The notes: generated by a model from the letters alone, not told the origin. A stretch of DNA of 64,000 nucleotides from Yinghuangia soli (GCF_021502675.1 NZ_JAKFHA010000004.1:1-64000), one strand, 5' to 3'; shown: positions 11,433-20,590, numbered from the stretch's first letter. Program-made: numbers and translations.

Positions 11433-12959
11433 TCAGGCGTCCGCTGCCACCAGTTCGGCGCCGAACTCGGCCAGCGCGGTGACCAGCAGATGCGTGTTGG
11501 CCCGAGGCACGGCCGGCACCACCGACGCGTCCACGATGCGCAGACCGGCCAAGCCGTGCACGCGCAGCCCCGCGTCCACGACGGACGAGGCCGGGCCGTC
11601 GCCGATCCGGCAGGTGCCGACGCCGTGGTAGAAGGCGTAGAAGCCGGAGGCGGGGGCGAGTACGTCGTCCGGCGCCTCGCGGGTCGCGTGCGCGGCGCGT
11701 AGGGCGGCGTGGTCGAGCAGCAGTCCCGATTCCGCCACGACGTGGGCGGCCAGCCGCATACCTGCCGCGAGCCGGGACAGATTCCCGGCGTCGTCCGTGA
11801 ACGGCCATGCGATCCGCGCCGGGTCCGCCGGCGCGGCTCCGCCGGGCGTCACCGATCCGCTGCCGTCCGGGAGTTGGAGGGCCACGCTGATCTCGATCTC
11901 GCGCGTGCCGTCCGCGTTGCGCCGGGCGATCGGCGTGAGTTGGAGGTCGTGCCGCCGGTCGGCGGCCGAACCCGGGGCGGTGGCGCGGGCGATGGTCTGC
12001 AATGTCGGACCGCCGTCCGGGACCGCCTCGGGGCGTACCGGGGCGCGGTACGACACCACCATATGGTCCGTCAGGTTCCGTCCCACCGCGGCCAGTTCGT
12101 GGACCGGGTCGATGCCGAGCGCGGCGATGCCGGCGGCCGGTCCTATGCCGGAGCGCCACAGCAGCAGCGGATTCTGCACGACCCCGGCGGCCAGCACGAC
12201 CTCGCCCGCGTACAGGCTTGCCCCGTCGGCCAGTTCGACGCCGATCGCACGGCCCGCGGCCGGGTCCAGCAGGATGCGGCGTACGTGGGCGTCGCCGCGT
12301 ACGGTCAGGTTGCGGCGCTCGCGGGCCGGCGCGAGGTACGCGGCCGCATTGGAGACCCGCTCGGTGCCGCGCCGGTTCATCGGGATCGGCCCGGCCCCGG
12401 TCGAGCCCGGGCGGCTGTGGTCGGCGCAGAACTCGAGGCCGGCACCCACGCATCCGGTCACGAAGCCGTGCTGCAGCGGCGACCAGTCGGCCTCCGGGTG
12501 CCGGACGATCGGGATCGGACCCGCGTCCCCGTGGTAGTCCGCGGCCCCGAAGTCCAGGTCGCGCTCGATGCGGTTGAGGTACGGCAGCATCCGGTCCCAG
12601 CCCAGCTCCGCGGGCCAGGCCGCGAAGTCCTCGGGCTCGGGCCGCATCGCGACCGCGCCGTTGGTCGCGGACGAGCCGCCGACGCCGCGGCCGCGGGCGT
12701 AGTTGAGGAGGCGCCCGTCGGCCGCGGCGACCTTGTCGCCCCAGTTGTACGGCCATGCCACCGGACGCGACAGGTACCTCAGCTCGTCCGGCACCGCGCC
12801 GTCCGCGGCATGGTCGGGCCCGGCCTCCAGGAGCAGGACCGTGCGGTCGGCCCGCTCGGACAGGCGGGCGGCGAGTACGCAGCCGGCGGATCCGGCGCCG
12901 ACCACGATCACGTCGAACTCCGCGGTGGCCTGCGGTTGCTGCGGCTGAGCCTGTGCCAT
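11433..12959 (-). CDS. GMC-family FAD oxidoreductase
   Basis: A 508-residue flavoprotein of the glucose-methanol-choline family. FDVIVVGAGSAGCVLAARLSE (residues 15-35) is the FAD Rossmann motif with LLLEAGP following. ARGRGVGGSSATNGAVAMRP is the first GMC signature, AAGVVQNPLLLWRSGIGP the second, and the C-terminal YHGVGTCRIGD plus VPRANTHLLV carries the usual His/Asn catalytic pair. The likely role is oxidation of an alcohol or an amino alcohol. ATG 12959 follows GGAGG by eight bases. A promoter with an overlapping 16-bp palindrome lies at 12992-13021. The adenylation-domain and amidohydrolase genes lie on either side on the same strand. Confidence 0.93.
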   Translation of the reverse strand: MAQAQPQQPQATAEFDVIVVGAGSAGCVLAARLSERADRTVLLLEAGPDHAADGAVPDELRYLSRPVAWPYNWGDKVAAADGRLLNYARGRGVGGSSATNGAVAMRPEPEDFAAWPAELGWDRMLPYLNRIERDLDFGAADYHGDAGPIPIVRHPEADWSPLQHGFVTGCVGAGLEFCADHSRPGSTGAGPIPMNRRGTERVSNAAAYLAPARERRNLTVRGDAHVRRILLDPAAGRAIGVELADGASLYAGEVVLAAGVVQNPLLLWRSGIGPAAGIAALGIDPVHELAAVGRNLTDHMVVSYRAPVRPEAVPDGGPTLQTIARATAPGSAADRRHDLQLTPIARRNADGTREIEISVALQLPDGSGSVTPGGAAPADPARIAWPFTDDAGNLSRLAAGMRLAAHVVAESGLLLDHAALRAAHATREAPDDVLAPASGFYAFYHGVGTCRIGDGPASSVVDAGLRVHGLAGLRIVDASVVPAVPRANTHLLVTALAEFGAELVAADA

Positions 12960-12991
12960 GGTGCGACGCCTCCAAGTCCGGGCAAGGCAGT

Positions 12992-13007
12992 CATCATAGC
13001 TATGATG
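12992..13007 (-). promoter_or_regulatory. perfect 16-bp palindrome over the -10 box of the GMC gene
   Basis: CATCATAGCTATGATG is its own reverse complement and sits in a rare AT-rich patch 33-48 bases before the GMC start codon. On the minus strand it contains TATGAT, a good -10 box, with TGTCTC 17 bases upstream as a possible -35 box. A GCTATG copy follows at once. This is where a dimeric repressor would bind. The cognate regulator is not evident. Confidence 0.6.
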
Positions 13008-13130
13008 GCTATGTTGAGACAGGGCGCGGCGCCGGTTTTCTGATGAATGGTCAGCAGTCCTGCACGGTGGGCCTTTCGGTTGCGGGGAGGGCTGCGCCTA
13101 CGCCGCGCCTACGCCGCGCCTGGCCTCGGA

Positions 13131-14780
13131 CTACGGCCCGGCGTCGGCGCCGGATGCGCGGCGGTCCAATTCGCCGTGGTCGACCTTGCCGTTCGGCAGC
13201 CGGGGCAGCGCGGGCACCACGACCACGCGCCCGGGCACGGCTGCGGCGGGGAGGCGCTCCGCGAGGTGGGCGCGCAGCGCGCGGCGGTCGAGCGGCGCGC
13301 CGGATCCCGCTGCGTCCGGGGCCGAGCCGAGCGCCGCGTCGACTGCAGTGCCGGGAGCGGTGTCGAGAGGGGCGTCGGGGGCGGTGTCGAGAGCGGTGAA
13401 GGCGACGACGCGCACCCGCTCGCCCGCGTAGGCGATGCCCGCACCCGCCTCGGCGACCCCGTCGAAGGATGCGACGGCGCTCTCGATCTCGGCCCGCTCG
13501 ACCCGCATGCCGCCCAGCTTCACCTGCAGGTCGGCGCGGCCGCGGAAGACCAGCGCGCCGTCCTCGCGCAGCGCCACCAGATCGCCGGTGGGATAGGCGC
13601 GGACCGGGGGTCCGTCCGCGTCCGGGAGGACTGTGACGCCGACATCGCCCTCGGCCAACCCCGGCCCGGAGACGATGAGTTCGGCGCTGCCGTCGTCGGC
13701 TTCTGCGGGCCGCAGATATACGGTCGCCCCCGGGATCGGCCGCCCGATCGGCACCGCGGGGCCGTCCGCGTCCTCCGGTACGCAGCGGTGCACCGTGCTC
13801 CAGACTGTGCACTCGGTGGGCCCGTACTCGTTGTACAGCGCCGTCTCCGGCAGTGCCGCGAAGTGCCGGCCCACCAGGTCCGGCGGGCACGCCTCGCCCG
13901 CCACGATCACCGCCGCCAGGCCGCCGAGCCGCGCGCCCAGCCCGCCGCGCAGCGCGATCGCGTACAGCGACGGGACCAGCAGCAGATGGGATGCGTCCGG
14001 GGATTCGGCCGCCCGCGCGAGAGCCAGCAGGTCGCCGGTGCGCGCGCCCGGCAGGATGAGCCGGCCGCCGGAGGCAAGCGTCCACCAGATGCCCGCCGCG
14101 GAACTGTCGAACGCGATCGACGACGCAAGGACGAAGCCGCGCACCGGGGCGCCGTAGTAGGCGAGCCGCGCGGCCGTCGAGTAGCCGAGGGCCTGCGCCG
14201 AGACCACCACCGGTTTGGGCACGCCTGTGGAACCGCTCGTGAAGCAGGTGTACGCGTACGGCCCCCGCGCGACCTCGACCTCGGTCCCGGCGTCGGCCTG
14301 ACCGCATGCGGCGATCACGGTCGTCTCCGCGCCGGGCCGCAACTCCGGCAGGCCGTCCTCGGCCAGCACGATCCGCGCGCCGGACGCCTCGGCTGTCTGC
14401 CGCTGCCGGGCGGCCGGGAACGCGGCGTCCACCGGCACGAACCTCGCGCCTGCGCACAGCACGCCGACCATCGCCGCCACCGACCACCGCGTCCCGCCGC
14501 CGTGCACCACCACCGGCTCGCCGGTCTGCACACCCGCCTTGCGCAGATGCTCGGCCACGCCGCCGGCCATCGCCGCCAACTCGGCGTACGACACGGTGCC
14601 TTCCGGATCCGCGACGGCCACCGCCGGCGATGCGAAATGCGGCTCCAGCAGATCGAGGATGTGCGGGACCGGCTCCGGGAAGTCCGGACCGCGCATGAGC
14701 GGCCAGGGCGCTCCGGGAGCCGCCGCGTCCCGTCCTCCTCGTCCGCCGGCCTGCCCCTGCGCCGCCTCTGCCACAGCCAC
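13131..14780 (-). CDS. free-standing adenylation domain (NRPS-like AMP-binding enzyme)
   Basis: A protein of about 549 residues from the acyl-/aminoacyl-adenylating superfamily. Core motifs are visible: YTCFTSGSTGVPKPVV (A3), FDSSAAGIWW with the Asp that grips the amino group in amino-acid-activating domains (A4), NEYGPTECTV (A5), YPTGDLVALREDG (A7), FRGRADLQVKLGGMRVE (A8) and LPNGKVDHGEL with the catalytic Lys (A10). No carrier or condensation domain follows, so the adenylate must go to a partner in trans. A low-complexity Asp/Ala/Pro linker with an in-frame 24-bp repeat is inserted between A8 and A10. GTG 14780 follows AGGGGG; the frame stays open upstream to 14990, so the start is uncertain. 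Confidence 0.85.
   Translation of the reverse strand: MAVAEAAQGQAGGRGGRDAAAPGAPWPLMRGPDFPEPVPHILDLLEPHFASPAVAVADPEGTVSYAELAAMAGGVAEHLRKAGVQTGEPVVVHGGGTRWSVAAMVGVLCAGARFVPVDAAFPAARQRQTAEASGARIVLAEDGLPELRPGAETTVIAACGQADAGTEVEVARGPYAYTCFTSGSTGVPKPVVVSAQALGYSTAARLAYYGAPVRGFVLASSIAFDSSAAGIWWTLASGGRLILPGARTGDLLALARAAESPDASHLLLVPSLYAIALRGGLGARLGGLAAVIVAGEACPPDLVGRHFAALPETALYNEYGPTECTVWSTVHRCVPEDADGPAVPIGRPIPGATVYLRPAEADDGSAELIVSGPGLAEGDVGVTVLPDADGPPVRAYPTGDLVALREDGALVFRGRADLQVKLGGMRVERAEIESAVASFDGVAEAGAGIAYAGERVRVVAFTALDTAPDAPLDTAPGTAVDAALGSAPDAAGSGAPLDRRALRAHLAERLPAAAVPGRVVVVPALPRLPNGKVDHGELDRRASGADAGP
13357..13393. repeat. in-frame direct repeat within the adenylation gene
   Basis: GCGGTGTCGAGAG occurs at 13357-13369 and again at 13381-13393, 24 bases (eight codons) apart. 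It encodes repeated Leu-Asp-Thr-Ala-Pro units in the linker before motif A10. Such repeats can expand or contract without breaking the frame. Confidence 0.7.
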
Positions 14781-15039
14781 GCCCCCTGTCCCGTCGCCCT
14801 GCCACCTGTGCCCCGCCGTGCCTTCGCGCCGTTGTCCCGTCTCCGCGGACGCGCATGATCGTGCCGGGACCGCGCCGCCGCCGGAACCCCCAATCAGGCC
14901 AATCGCCAAGGGCATCCGCCGTCTGCACGCCCCGTTCGTCTGCCCCGTCCGGGCACCCGGGTAGCCCGAACGGGCGGAATCGGCGGACACGCATCAGCCA
15001 GGTCCTCTTCCCCTCCCGGGTCCGTGATCGAGTGGCCGA

Positions 15040-16302
15040 GTGGGAGGACGACGATCAGGAAAATGCCGGCGCTGCTGCGCGGCACTGCTGCTCGGCGCGC
15101 TGACGCTCGGGCTGCCGGCCGCGGCGTACGCCGATCCGCTGCCCGTACCGCCGGCCGCCCCGGCGCCGGTGCCACCGGTCGCCGAACCGGCCTTGCAGAG
15201 CGGCAAGTTGCCGAGTTCCAGATCAGCAGTCGAGAACCTGCGCCCGGCGTCCGGCCCGCTCGCCGCCCTCACGCTGCCGTCCGCCCCGGCCACCGGCCCC
15301 GTCGGCCGCATCAGCCCCCGGACCCCCGCCGACCGCCTGCCGGGTATCGGCGAGACCCCGGCCGCGCAGATCCCGGCGGCCCCGCCCGACTTCGAACTCC
15401 TGCGCGTGGGACAGCGCATCGCCGTCCTCGCCAAGTCCATCGACGAAGCCGGAGCCCGCGCCGAGACCGCCCGCGCAGCCGCCGACCGCGAACGCACCCG
15501 CCTCGCCGAACTCCAAGGGCGGCAGGCGACCCTGCAAGCCCGGCTGGACGCGATGAAGGTCGAGATCGGCCAACTTGCCAGCCTGCAATACCGATCCGGC
15601 GGCGTCTCGCCGACCGCCGACCTCATCCTCAGCGGCGACGCGTTCGGCTACCTGCACATGGGCGCGGTCTACCGCCGCATCGCGGACGGCCAAGCGTCCC
15701 TGGAGAAGACCTACACCGAGCGCTACCACGATCTCGACGGCGTGGTAGCCGAAGCCGCCGCGGCAGCCCGCGCACTGGCCGTCGAGGAAGCCGCCGCGGC
15801 CCGCGAACTCACCACGCTGCGCGAGGCGTCCGCCGAGGCCACCCGGCTGCTCACCGGCCTCGACCTGGCCGGCCTGATGGCCGCTCCCGGCCACGACCCC
15901 GGTCCCGCGGCACGCACCGCGCTGCACTACGCGGTCTCCCAGATCGGCCGCCCCTACGTGTGGGGCGCCACCGGACCCGACTCGTTCGACTGCTCCGGAC
16001 TCACGTCCCGCGCTTGGCAGTCCGCAGGCGCCACCGTGCCGCGGACGTCCCAGGAGCAGTGGGCGCAACTGCCCCGCATCCCGCTGAACGAGATGCGTCC
16101 GGGCGACCTCGTCGTCTACTTCCCCGACGCCACCCACATCGGCATGTACCTCGGCGCCGGCATCATGGTCCACGCCCCGCGCCCGGGCCGCCACGTCACC
16201 ACGGCCAAGGTCGACTCCCTCCCCATCCTCGGAGTCGTCCGCCCCGCCGCCCCTGCCGCGCCCGCCGCCCCCGCAACGCCGCCACCCGCAGCGAGCAACT
16301 GA
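15040..16302 (+). CDS. secreted NlpC/P60 peptidoglycan hydrolase (RipA/CwlO-like layout)
   Basis: A 420-residue exported protein. The N terminus has basic residues, then ALLLGALTLGLPAAAYA, a Sec signal peptide with likely cleavage after AYA. A Pro/Ala-rich stretch follows to about residue 120, then a helical coiled-coil region (about 120-270), then a C-terminal NlpC/P60 domain with catalytic Cys318 (DSFDCSGL), His366 (THIGMYLG) and a polar His near 378 (MVHAPRPG). Members cut D-Glu-m-DAP bonds in wall peptides, and the coiled coil usually regulates them. GTG 15040 is the start; the upstream region is divergent from the adenylation gene. The tail PAAPAAPAAPATPPP is low complexity. Confidence 0.93.
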   Translation: MGGRRSGKCRRCCAALLLGALTLGLPAAAYADPLPVPPAAPAPVPPVAEPALQSGKLPSSRSAVENLRPASGPLAALTLPSAPATGPVGRISPRTPADRLPGIGETPAAQIPAAPPDFELLRVGQRIAVLAKSIDEAGARAETARAAADRERTRLAELQGRQATLQARLDAMKVEIGQLASLQYRSGGVSPTADLILSGDAFGYLHMGAVYRRIADGQASLEKTYTERYHDLDGVVAEAAAAARALAVEEAAAARELTTLREASAEATRLLTGLDLAGLMAAPGHDPGPAARTALHYAVSQIGRPYVWGATGPDSFDCSGLTSRAWQSAGATVPRTSQEQWAQLPRIPLNEMRPGDLVVYFPDATHIGMYLGAGIMVHAPRPGRHVTTAKVDSLPILGVVRPAAPAAPAAPATPPPAASN

Positions 16303-16326
16303 GGCTGTCGGCGGCCCGCGCGCGGG

Positions 16327-17214
16327 TCAGATGTACTCGGTCTCCTGGACGCCGCGGGACTGCGCGTAGGCGCACAGCGCGCGGGCCTCGGCGGAGAGGG
16401 GGCGGCGGGTCCAGGCGAGGGCCACAGTGCGGAGCAGCGGGGGAGAGAGCGACCGGATGGCCACCGTGGAGGCGAAGCGGGTGGCGAGGTCGCGGTACCA
16501 GAGGAGCGACCCGTGGCCGGCCGCGACGCACGAGACCCAGGCGCCGCGTTCGTCGGTCTCCATGACGATCTCGGGCTGGATCTCGTGGCGGCTGAACAAC
16601 TGGTCGAACTGTCTTCGGCGCACGCTGCCCGCAGCGGGCATGATCATCGGCAGACCCTGCATGTCCGGCCAGGCGACCGGGTCGGGCAGCTGGAGGCCGG
16701 GCGGCGAGACGAGCACGATCTCGTGGTGGGCGAACGGCTGGACGCGCAGGTCGGAGGGGACCGGCAGATCGATCATGACCATGTCGATCGCGTTCTCGCG
16801 CAGGGCCTCGACGGCCAGATCCGGGCTCTCGTACGGCTGGACGTCGATGCCGATGCGGGGGTGGCGGTTCCGGAACGGCGGCAGGATCGTGGTGATCAGC
16901 TCGATGGCCAGGCTCTGCGTCGAGCCCAGCACGAGGCGGCCGGTCGGCTCCGGGATGTCGGCGGGCGCGAAGGTGTCCTCGATGGCCCGCACCCCGGTGA
17001 GGATGCGTTTGGCCAGGTGCGCGATGCGGGCGCCCTCGGGAGTGGGCGCCACGCCGCGGCCCGAGCGGACGAACAACTCGGTGCGCAGCTCGCGTTCGAG
17101 GGCCTGCAGGGCGCGCGAGAGAGCCGATTGGTCGACGAAGAGCGCCTGTGCGGCGGCGGTCATGCCGCCGTGCTCGACGACCGCGAGCAGGTAGCGCAGT
17201 TGCTGGAGGGTCAC
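16327..17214 (-). CDS. LysR-family transcriptional regulator
   Basis: A 295-residue regulator. The winged HTH is in residues 1-60 (TLQQLRYLLAVVEHGGMTAAAQALFVDQSALSRALQ), followed by the linker helix and a LysR effector-binding domain beginning near GRLVLGSTQSLA. Its GTG start overlaps the stop codon of the TetR gene in a GTGA junction, so the two are almost certainly translated from one message. LysR members usually act on a divergent or neighbouring gene; here the nearest non-regulator is the SDR gene at 17958. The 3' end converges with the NlpC/P60 gene, with 24 bases between. Confidence 0.9.
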   Translation of the reverse strand: MTLQQLRYLLAVVEHGGMTAAAQALFVDQSALSRALQALERELRTELFVRSGRGVAPTPEGARIAHLAKRILTGVRAIEDTFAPADIPEPTGRLVLGSTQSLAIELITTILPPFRNRHPRIGIDVQPYESPDLAVEALRENAIDMVMIDLPVPSDLRVQPFAHHEIVLVSPPGLQLPDPVAWPDMQGLPMIMPAAGSVRRRQFDQLFSRHEIQPEIVMETDERGAWVSCVAAGHGSLLWYRDLATRFASTVAIRSLSPPLLRTVALAWTRRPLSAEARALCAYAQSRGVQETEYI

Positions 17215-17804
17215 TGATCCCCCGTCCCGGCGGCGGCATCCGCTCGGAGGATCGCGAGGAATGCGCCGCGGATCTGCTCGGGGGCCAGGGGTTCCGGCGA
17301 GACGAGGCCCAGCATGGAGAGCCCGTCCATCGCGGCGGTCAGCGCGAGCGCGGTGGCCGGCGAGGTCATGCGGGACAGCATGGCGACCGTCGCGGTGGTG
17401 TAGACGGTGGCGAGTTCGCGTAATTCCGGGTGCCGCATGGCGGCCACGCTCAGCTCGAAATCGACGACGACCTGGTGCCGGTGGTCGCGGTGCGCCATGA
17501 CGATCAAGTCGGTCAGCGCGGTGGCGAGTTCCTCGGGGGAGGGGCGGCCGAGCTCCTCGGCCCAGCCGTGCATCCAGCCGACGTAGCGCCGCACGACGCG
17601 CTGCAGCGCGGCGTGTCGCAGGTCGCCCAGGGTGGCGAAGTAGTACGTGGTGGAGCCCAGCGGCACGTCGGCCTGCTTGGCCACCGCCCGGTGGGTGAGG
17701 CCTTCCAGGCCGTGCGCCAGCAGGACTTCCTCGGTGGCCGCGATGACCCGCTCGCGGCGCTGCGGATCTGCCGGACCACGCCGGGCACGGTCGTGCGACA
17801 ACAT
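17211..17804 (-). CDS. TetR-family transcriptional regulator
   Basis: A 197-residue repressor. The N-terminal HTH is RERVIAATEEVLLAHGLEGLTHRAVAKQADVPLGSTTYYFATLGDL, the classic TetR three-helix unit ending in YYF. The C-terminal ligand domain is all-helical. ATG 17804 follows GGAGGGGG and is preferred to ATG 17834. It is followed by the coupled LysR gene. The upstream region contains overlapping palindromes (17851-17862) in a less GC-rich patch that may be its operator. Confidence 0.9.
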   Translation of the reverse strand: MLSHDRARRGPADPQRRERVIAATEEVLLAHGLEGLTHRAVAKQADVPLGSTTYYFATLGDLRHAALQRVVRRYVGWMHGWAEELGRPSPEELATALTDLIVMAHRDHRHQVVVDFELSVAAMRHPELRELATVYTTATVAMLSRMTSPATALALTAAMDGLSMLGLVSPEPLAPEQIRGAFLAILRADAAAGTGDQ

Positions 17805-17850
17805 CGGGTCCCCCTCCCACGGATGCCGTAACACCGTACAGAGAACCGGA

Positions 17851-17862
17851 ACACGTGTACAC
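17851..17862. promoter_or_regulatory. overlapping palindromes upstream of the TetR gene
   Basis: ACACGTGT (17851-17858) and GTGTACAC (17855-17862) overlap to form ACACGTGTACAC. GTACA occurs again at 17836-17840. The site lies about 50 bases before the TetR start in a locally AT-richer stretch, where an autoregulatory operator would be expected. Confidence 0.35.
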
Positions 17863-17957
17863 AGATTCGCGGCGAAGGCCCGGCGAAGGGCAGGGCCGCG
17901 ACAGGCGTCCGTGGCAGGAGGATGATCGGACGACGGATTCCGTCGTGGACCAGCGGG

Positions 17958-18899
17958 TCAGTTGACGGCTTCGGCTGCCGCGGAGGCGTCCGGCTGCGCG
18001 TCCGGCCGCGGCGCGGGCCAGCCCGGGACCAGCCCGAGGTCCTTGCAGACCTTCTGCGCGCGCACGATCTCGCCGCAGTACGCGTCGGCTTCGGGCGCCG
18101 ACGCCAGCCACCCGATCACCTCGCCCGGCACCTCGGCCGGCGCGCTGCGGAAGTGCGCGCTCAGGTGCGCCGCCGACCCGCGGGCCTTCTGCGCCTCGGT
18201 CACGATGTGCCCCGGGTCGACGTTGTACGCGCGCAGCCCGCGGTCGCGGTACTCGGCGTGCAGCACCCCGGCCACGCGCGCGAAGGCCGCCTTCGAGGCG
18301 GCGTACGCGACGCCCCAGCCGCCCGAACCGGCCGGGCCGGGCGGGTTGAGGGTGGCCGATCCGGAGGTCATGTTGATCACGTACGACCGCTCGTGCTCCA
18401 GCAGGTGCGGCACCAGGCGCTGGATCAGGACGAGTTGGTGGAGGTAGTTTCCGGTCAGCATGTTCTGCGCGGCGTCCAGCGGCAGGTCGAGCAGCCGGTC
18501 CATGGCGCCCGGGCCCTGGTAGATCGCGTTGTTGAACAGCACGTCGACCCGGCCCCACGCGTCCAGCGCGGCATCGCAGGCCGCGTCGAGCGAGGCCCGG
18601 TCCATGAGGTCCATGCGCAGCGGCAGCGCGCGGCGGCCCAGCGCGGTGATCTCGCGCGCGGTCGTCTCCAGGCTGCCGGGCACGGCCACCGCGGCCTGCC
18701 CGCTGCCCGAGGTGGTCGGGCCGGTGCGGCCCTCGCCCTCGTGCACGGTGCGCGCGGTCAGCACGATGTCGTAGCCCGCGCGGGCCAGCGCCAGCGCGCC
18801 GCAGCGGCCGATGCCGCGGCTCGCGCCGGTCACGAAGGCGACCGGCGCGCCTGCGGATCGGCGGCCGGGGGACTGGGGTTCGGTTGCCGGGGTGCCCAT
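17958..18899 (-). CDS. short-chain dehydrogenase/reductase (SDR)
   Basis: A 313-residue NAD(P)-dependent oxidoreductase. TGASRGIGRCGALALARAGY (from about residue 24) is the cofactor motif; LFNNAIYQGPG replaces the usual NNAG; INMTSGSAT gives the catalytic Ser; and YAASKAAFARV gives the Tyr-x-x-x-Lys pair. It is longer than the 250-residue norm because of an insert after TART and a C-terminal extension (WLASAPEADAYCGEIVRAQKVC), typical of SDRs that act on larger substrates. ATG 18899 follows AAGGG. It lies 35 bases downstream of the TTC38-like gene on the same strand. Confidence 0.9.
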   Translation of the reverse strand: MGTPATEPQSPGRRSAGAPVAFVTGASRGIGRCGALALARAGYDIVLTARTVHEGEGRTGPTTSGSGQAAVAVPGSLETTAREITALGRRALPLRMDLMDRASLDAACDAALDAWGRVDVLFNNAIYQGPGAMDRLLDLPLDAAQNMLTGNYLHQLVLIQRLVPHLLEHERSYVINMTSGSATLNPPGPAGSGGWGVAYAASKAAFARVAGVLHAEYRDRGLRAYNVDPGHIVTEAQKARGSAAHLSAHFRSAPAEVPGEVIGWLASAPEADAYCGEIVRAQKVCKDLGLVPGWPAPRPDAQPDASAAAEAVN

Positions 18900-18934
18900 G
18901 ATCGCACCCTTGCAGAATTAGTTGACCATGTCCA

Positions 18935-20338
18935 TCACTTGGTGGCGTCGACCAGCTCCCCGGCCCGGCGCCGGGCCGCGGCCGCCTCGGCCGCCCGGCC
19001 CAGCCGGTCGGCCAGCCGGGCCTGCGCCAGCCAGTTGTAGGGACTGCTGGGCCGGACCCCGATCCGCTCGCTCAGCAGCGTGCGCGCCACATCGTCCCGG
19101 CCGGCCCGCAGCGCCGCCTCCACCAGCGTCTTCTGCACCGCGTCCCGCTGCGCGTGGCTGCCGCCGTAGGTGTTGAGCCGGTGCCGCAGCGGCAGCAGCA
19201 GGTCGACGGTCTGGTCGTAGCGGCCCTGCGCATACGCGATCAGCGCCCGCCCGACCGGCACCCCGATCTCCTCGGTCATCGCGTGGTTGGCCACCCCCGG
19301 ATGCGGGGCGGCCAGCCAGACCTGCCGCTCCTTGACCAGCGCCTCGGCGTCCGCGATCCGCCCCGCGCCCAGGTACGCCATCAGCGCGTGCACGTCGTTG
19401 AACGCGTAGTACGGCCCGTCCCGCCGCGCCGCCCACGCGTCGGCCAGCCGCGCCCAGCGCTCCGACTCGTCCTCGCCGGCCAGCAGCAGCCGCCACAACA
19501 GCGCCGAGGCGTCGAGGAGTTCCATCGCCAGGCCCTCGGACTCCGGGGTGTGGATGGACGCGTCGTAGATCTCCAGCGCCTGCGCGGTGTTCCCGGACTC
19601 CAGCGCGTACAGCGCGTAGTGCCACCAGTTGTGCACGTTCAGGTAGTTGCCGCTCGACCAGTCGTCCGTCCGGGCGTCCAGGTACGCGATGCCCTCCGCG
19701 AACCGGCCCTGCATCTCGTACGTGTGCACCACCGCGTGGATGCCCCACACGTCCCGCGGATTCGCCTCGACCGCGGCCAGCCCGACCTGCTCGGACCGGT
19801 CGTAATGCCCGGCCTCCTCCAGGCCGAACGCGAACATCCCCAGCAGCAGGCCGTAATGCGGATCCGCGTCGTCCCACGCGGACAGCACCCCGCCCACCCG
19901 GTCGCGCAGCTGCACCGCGTTGCCGGTGAAGAAGTCGATCTGGTGCCCGACGGCCAGCGCGAGCAGGTCGCGCGGGTACGCCACGCTCACCTCGCCGAGC
20001 AGCCGCCCGGCCTTGTGGATGTCGCCCTCCAGCCAGGCCGACACCGCGTCCACATGGGCGAGTTCGCGCGGCGTCGCGGCCGCGCGGTCCAGCCCGGCAC
20101 GGAACCGGCCGAACCATTCGAGCGTCTGCGCGGCGTCCTTCTCCTCGGTGCCGAGGAGCCCCAGGTACGCGGCGAACACCTGGGCGGACGGCGAACCCGG
20201 GGCCGCCTCCACCGCGCCCGCCGCCGCCTCGGCCACCGCCGGACGCAGGAACAGCATGTCGTCCAGGCCCTGTTCGAGCAGGGCTGCGGCCTCCGCGCCG
20301 GTGTCCGTCAACGCGTGCCCATGCCGGTCGGCAGTCAT
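18935..20338 (-). CDS. tetratricopeptide repeat protein (TTC38-like)
   Basis: A 467-residue soluble helical-repeat protein. The start TGAEAAALLEQGLDDMLFLRP, the later YGLLLGMFAFGLEEAGHYDRSEQVGLAAVEANPRDVWGIHAVVHTYEMQGR and the motif NWWHYALYALESGNTAQALEIYD fit the TTC38 family of TPR-like proteins, usually about 470 residues long. The function is unknown in bacteria; repeats of this sort bind peptides or proteins. ATG 20338 follows GGGGAG. It is probably co-transcribed with the SDR at 17958 and is divergent from the MMPL gene at 20591. Confidence 0.87.
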   Translation of the reverse strand: MTADRHGHALTDTGAEAAALLEQGLDDMLFLRPAVAEAAAGAVEAAPGSPSAQVFAAYLGLLGTEEKDAAQTLEWFGRFRAGLDRAAATPRELAHVDAVSAWLEGDIHKAGRLLGEVSVAYPRDLLALAVGHQIDFFTGNAVQLRDRVGGVLSAWDDADPHYGLLLGMFAFGLEEAGHYDRSEQVGLAAVEANPRDVWGIHAVVHTYEMQGRFAEGIAYLDARTDDWSSGNYLNVHNWWHYALYALESGNTAQALEIYDASIHTPESEGLAMELLDASALLWRLLLAGEDESERWARLADAWAARRDGPYYAFNDVHALMAYLGAGRIADAEALVKERQVWLAAPHPGVANHAMTEEIGVPVGRALIAYAQGRYDQTVDLLLPLRHRLNTYGGSHAQRDAVQKTLVEAALRAGRDDVARTLLSERIGVRPSSPYNWLAQARLADRLGRAAEAAAARRRAGELVDATK

Positions 20339-20520
20339 GGCAACTCCCCATCCCGGGCGGACGGCCCGCCCGACGTTCCGGTCTCCATTGTCCGCCGCAG
20401 TTGCCGCCGGTGGGCTCAGGCAACGCCGAACAGTGGGTCTGGACCCACCCCTGCCGGGCGCCTGGGGCCAATGTCCGCACCCCGGCGGCCCAGAAGACTC
20501 GAACCCGTGAGCAGGACCGA

Positions 20521-20565
20521 CACACCGCACACACCGCAGACACCGGGAACACCGCACACCGGCAT
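20521..20565. repeat. imperfect 9-bp tandem repeat (about 5 units)
   Basis: Units CACACCGCA, CACACCGCA, GACACCGGG, AACACCGCA and CACCGGCAT run from 20521 to 20565, just upstream of the MMPL start at 20591. If translation began at GTG 20507 instead, they would encode a Thr-Pro-rich tail. Confidence 0.6.
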
Positions 20566-20590
20566 ACCGAATCGAGGGGACGGGACCGCC

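Noticed and set aside
9954-16302. A full secondary-metabolite gene cluster
   Set aside because: Only one adenylation domain is present, with no carrier, condensation, ketosynthase, thioesterase or phosphopantetheinyl transferase gene in the window.
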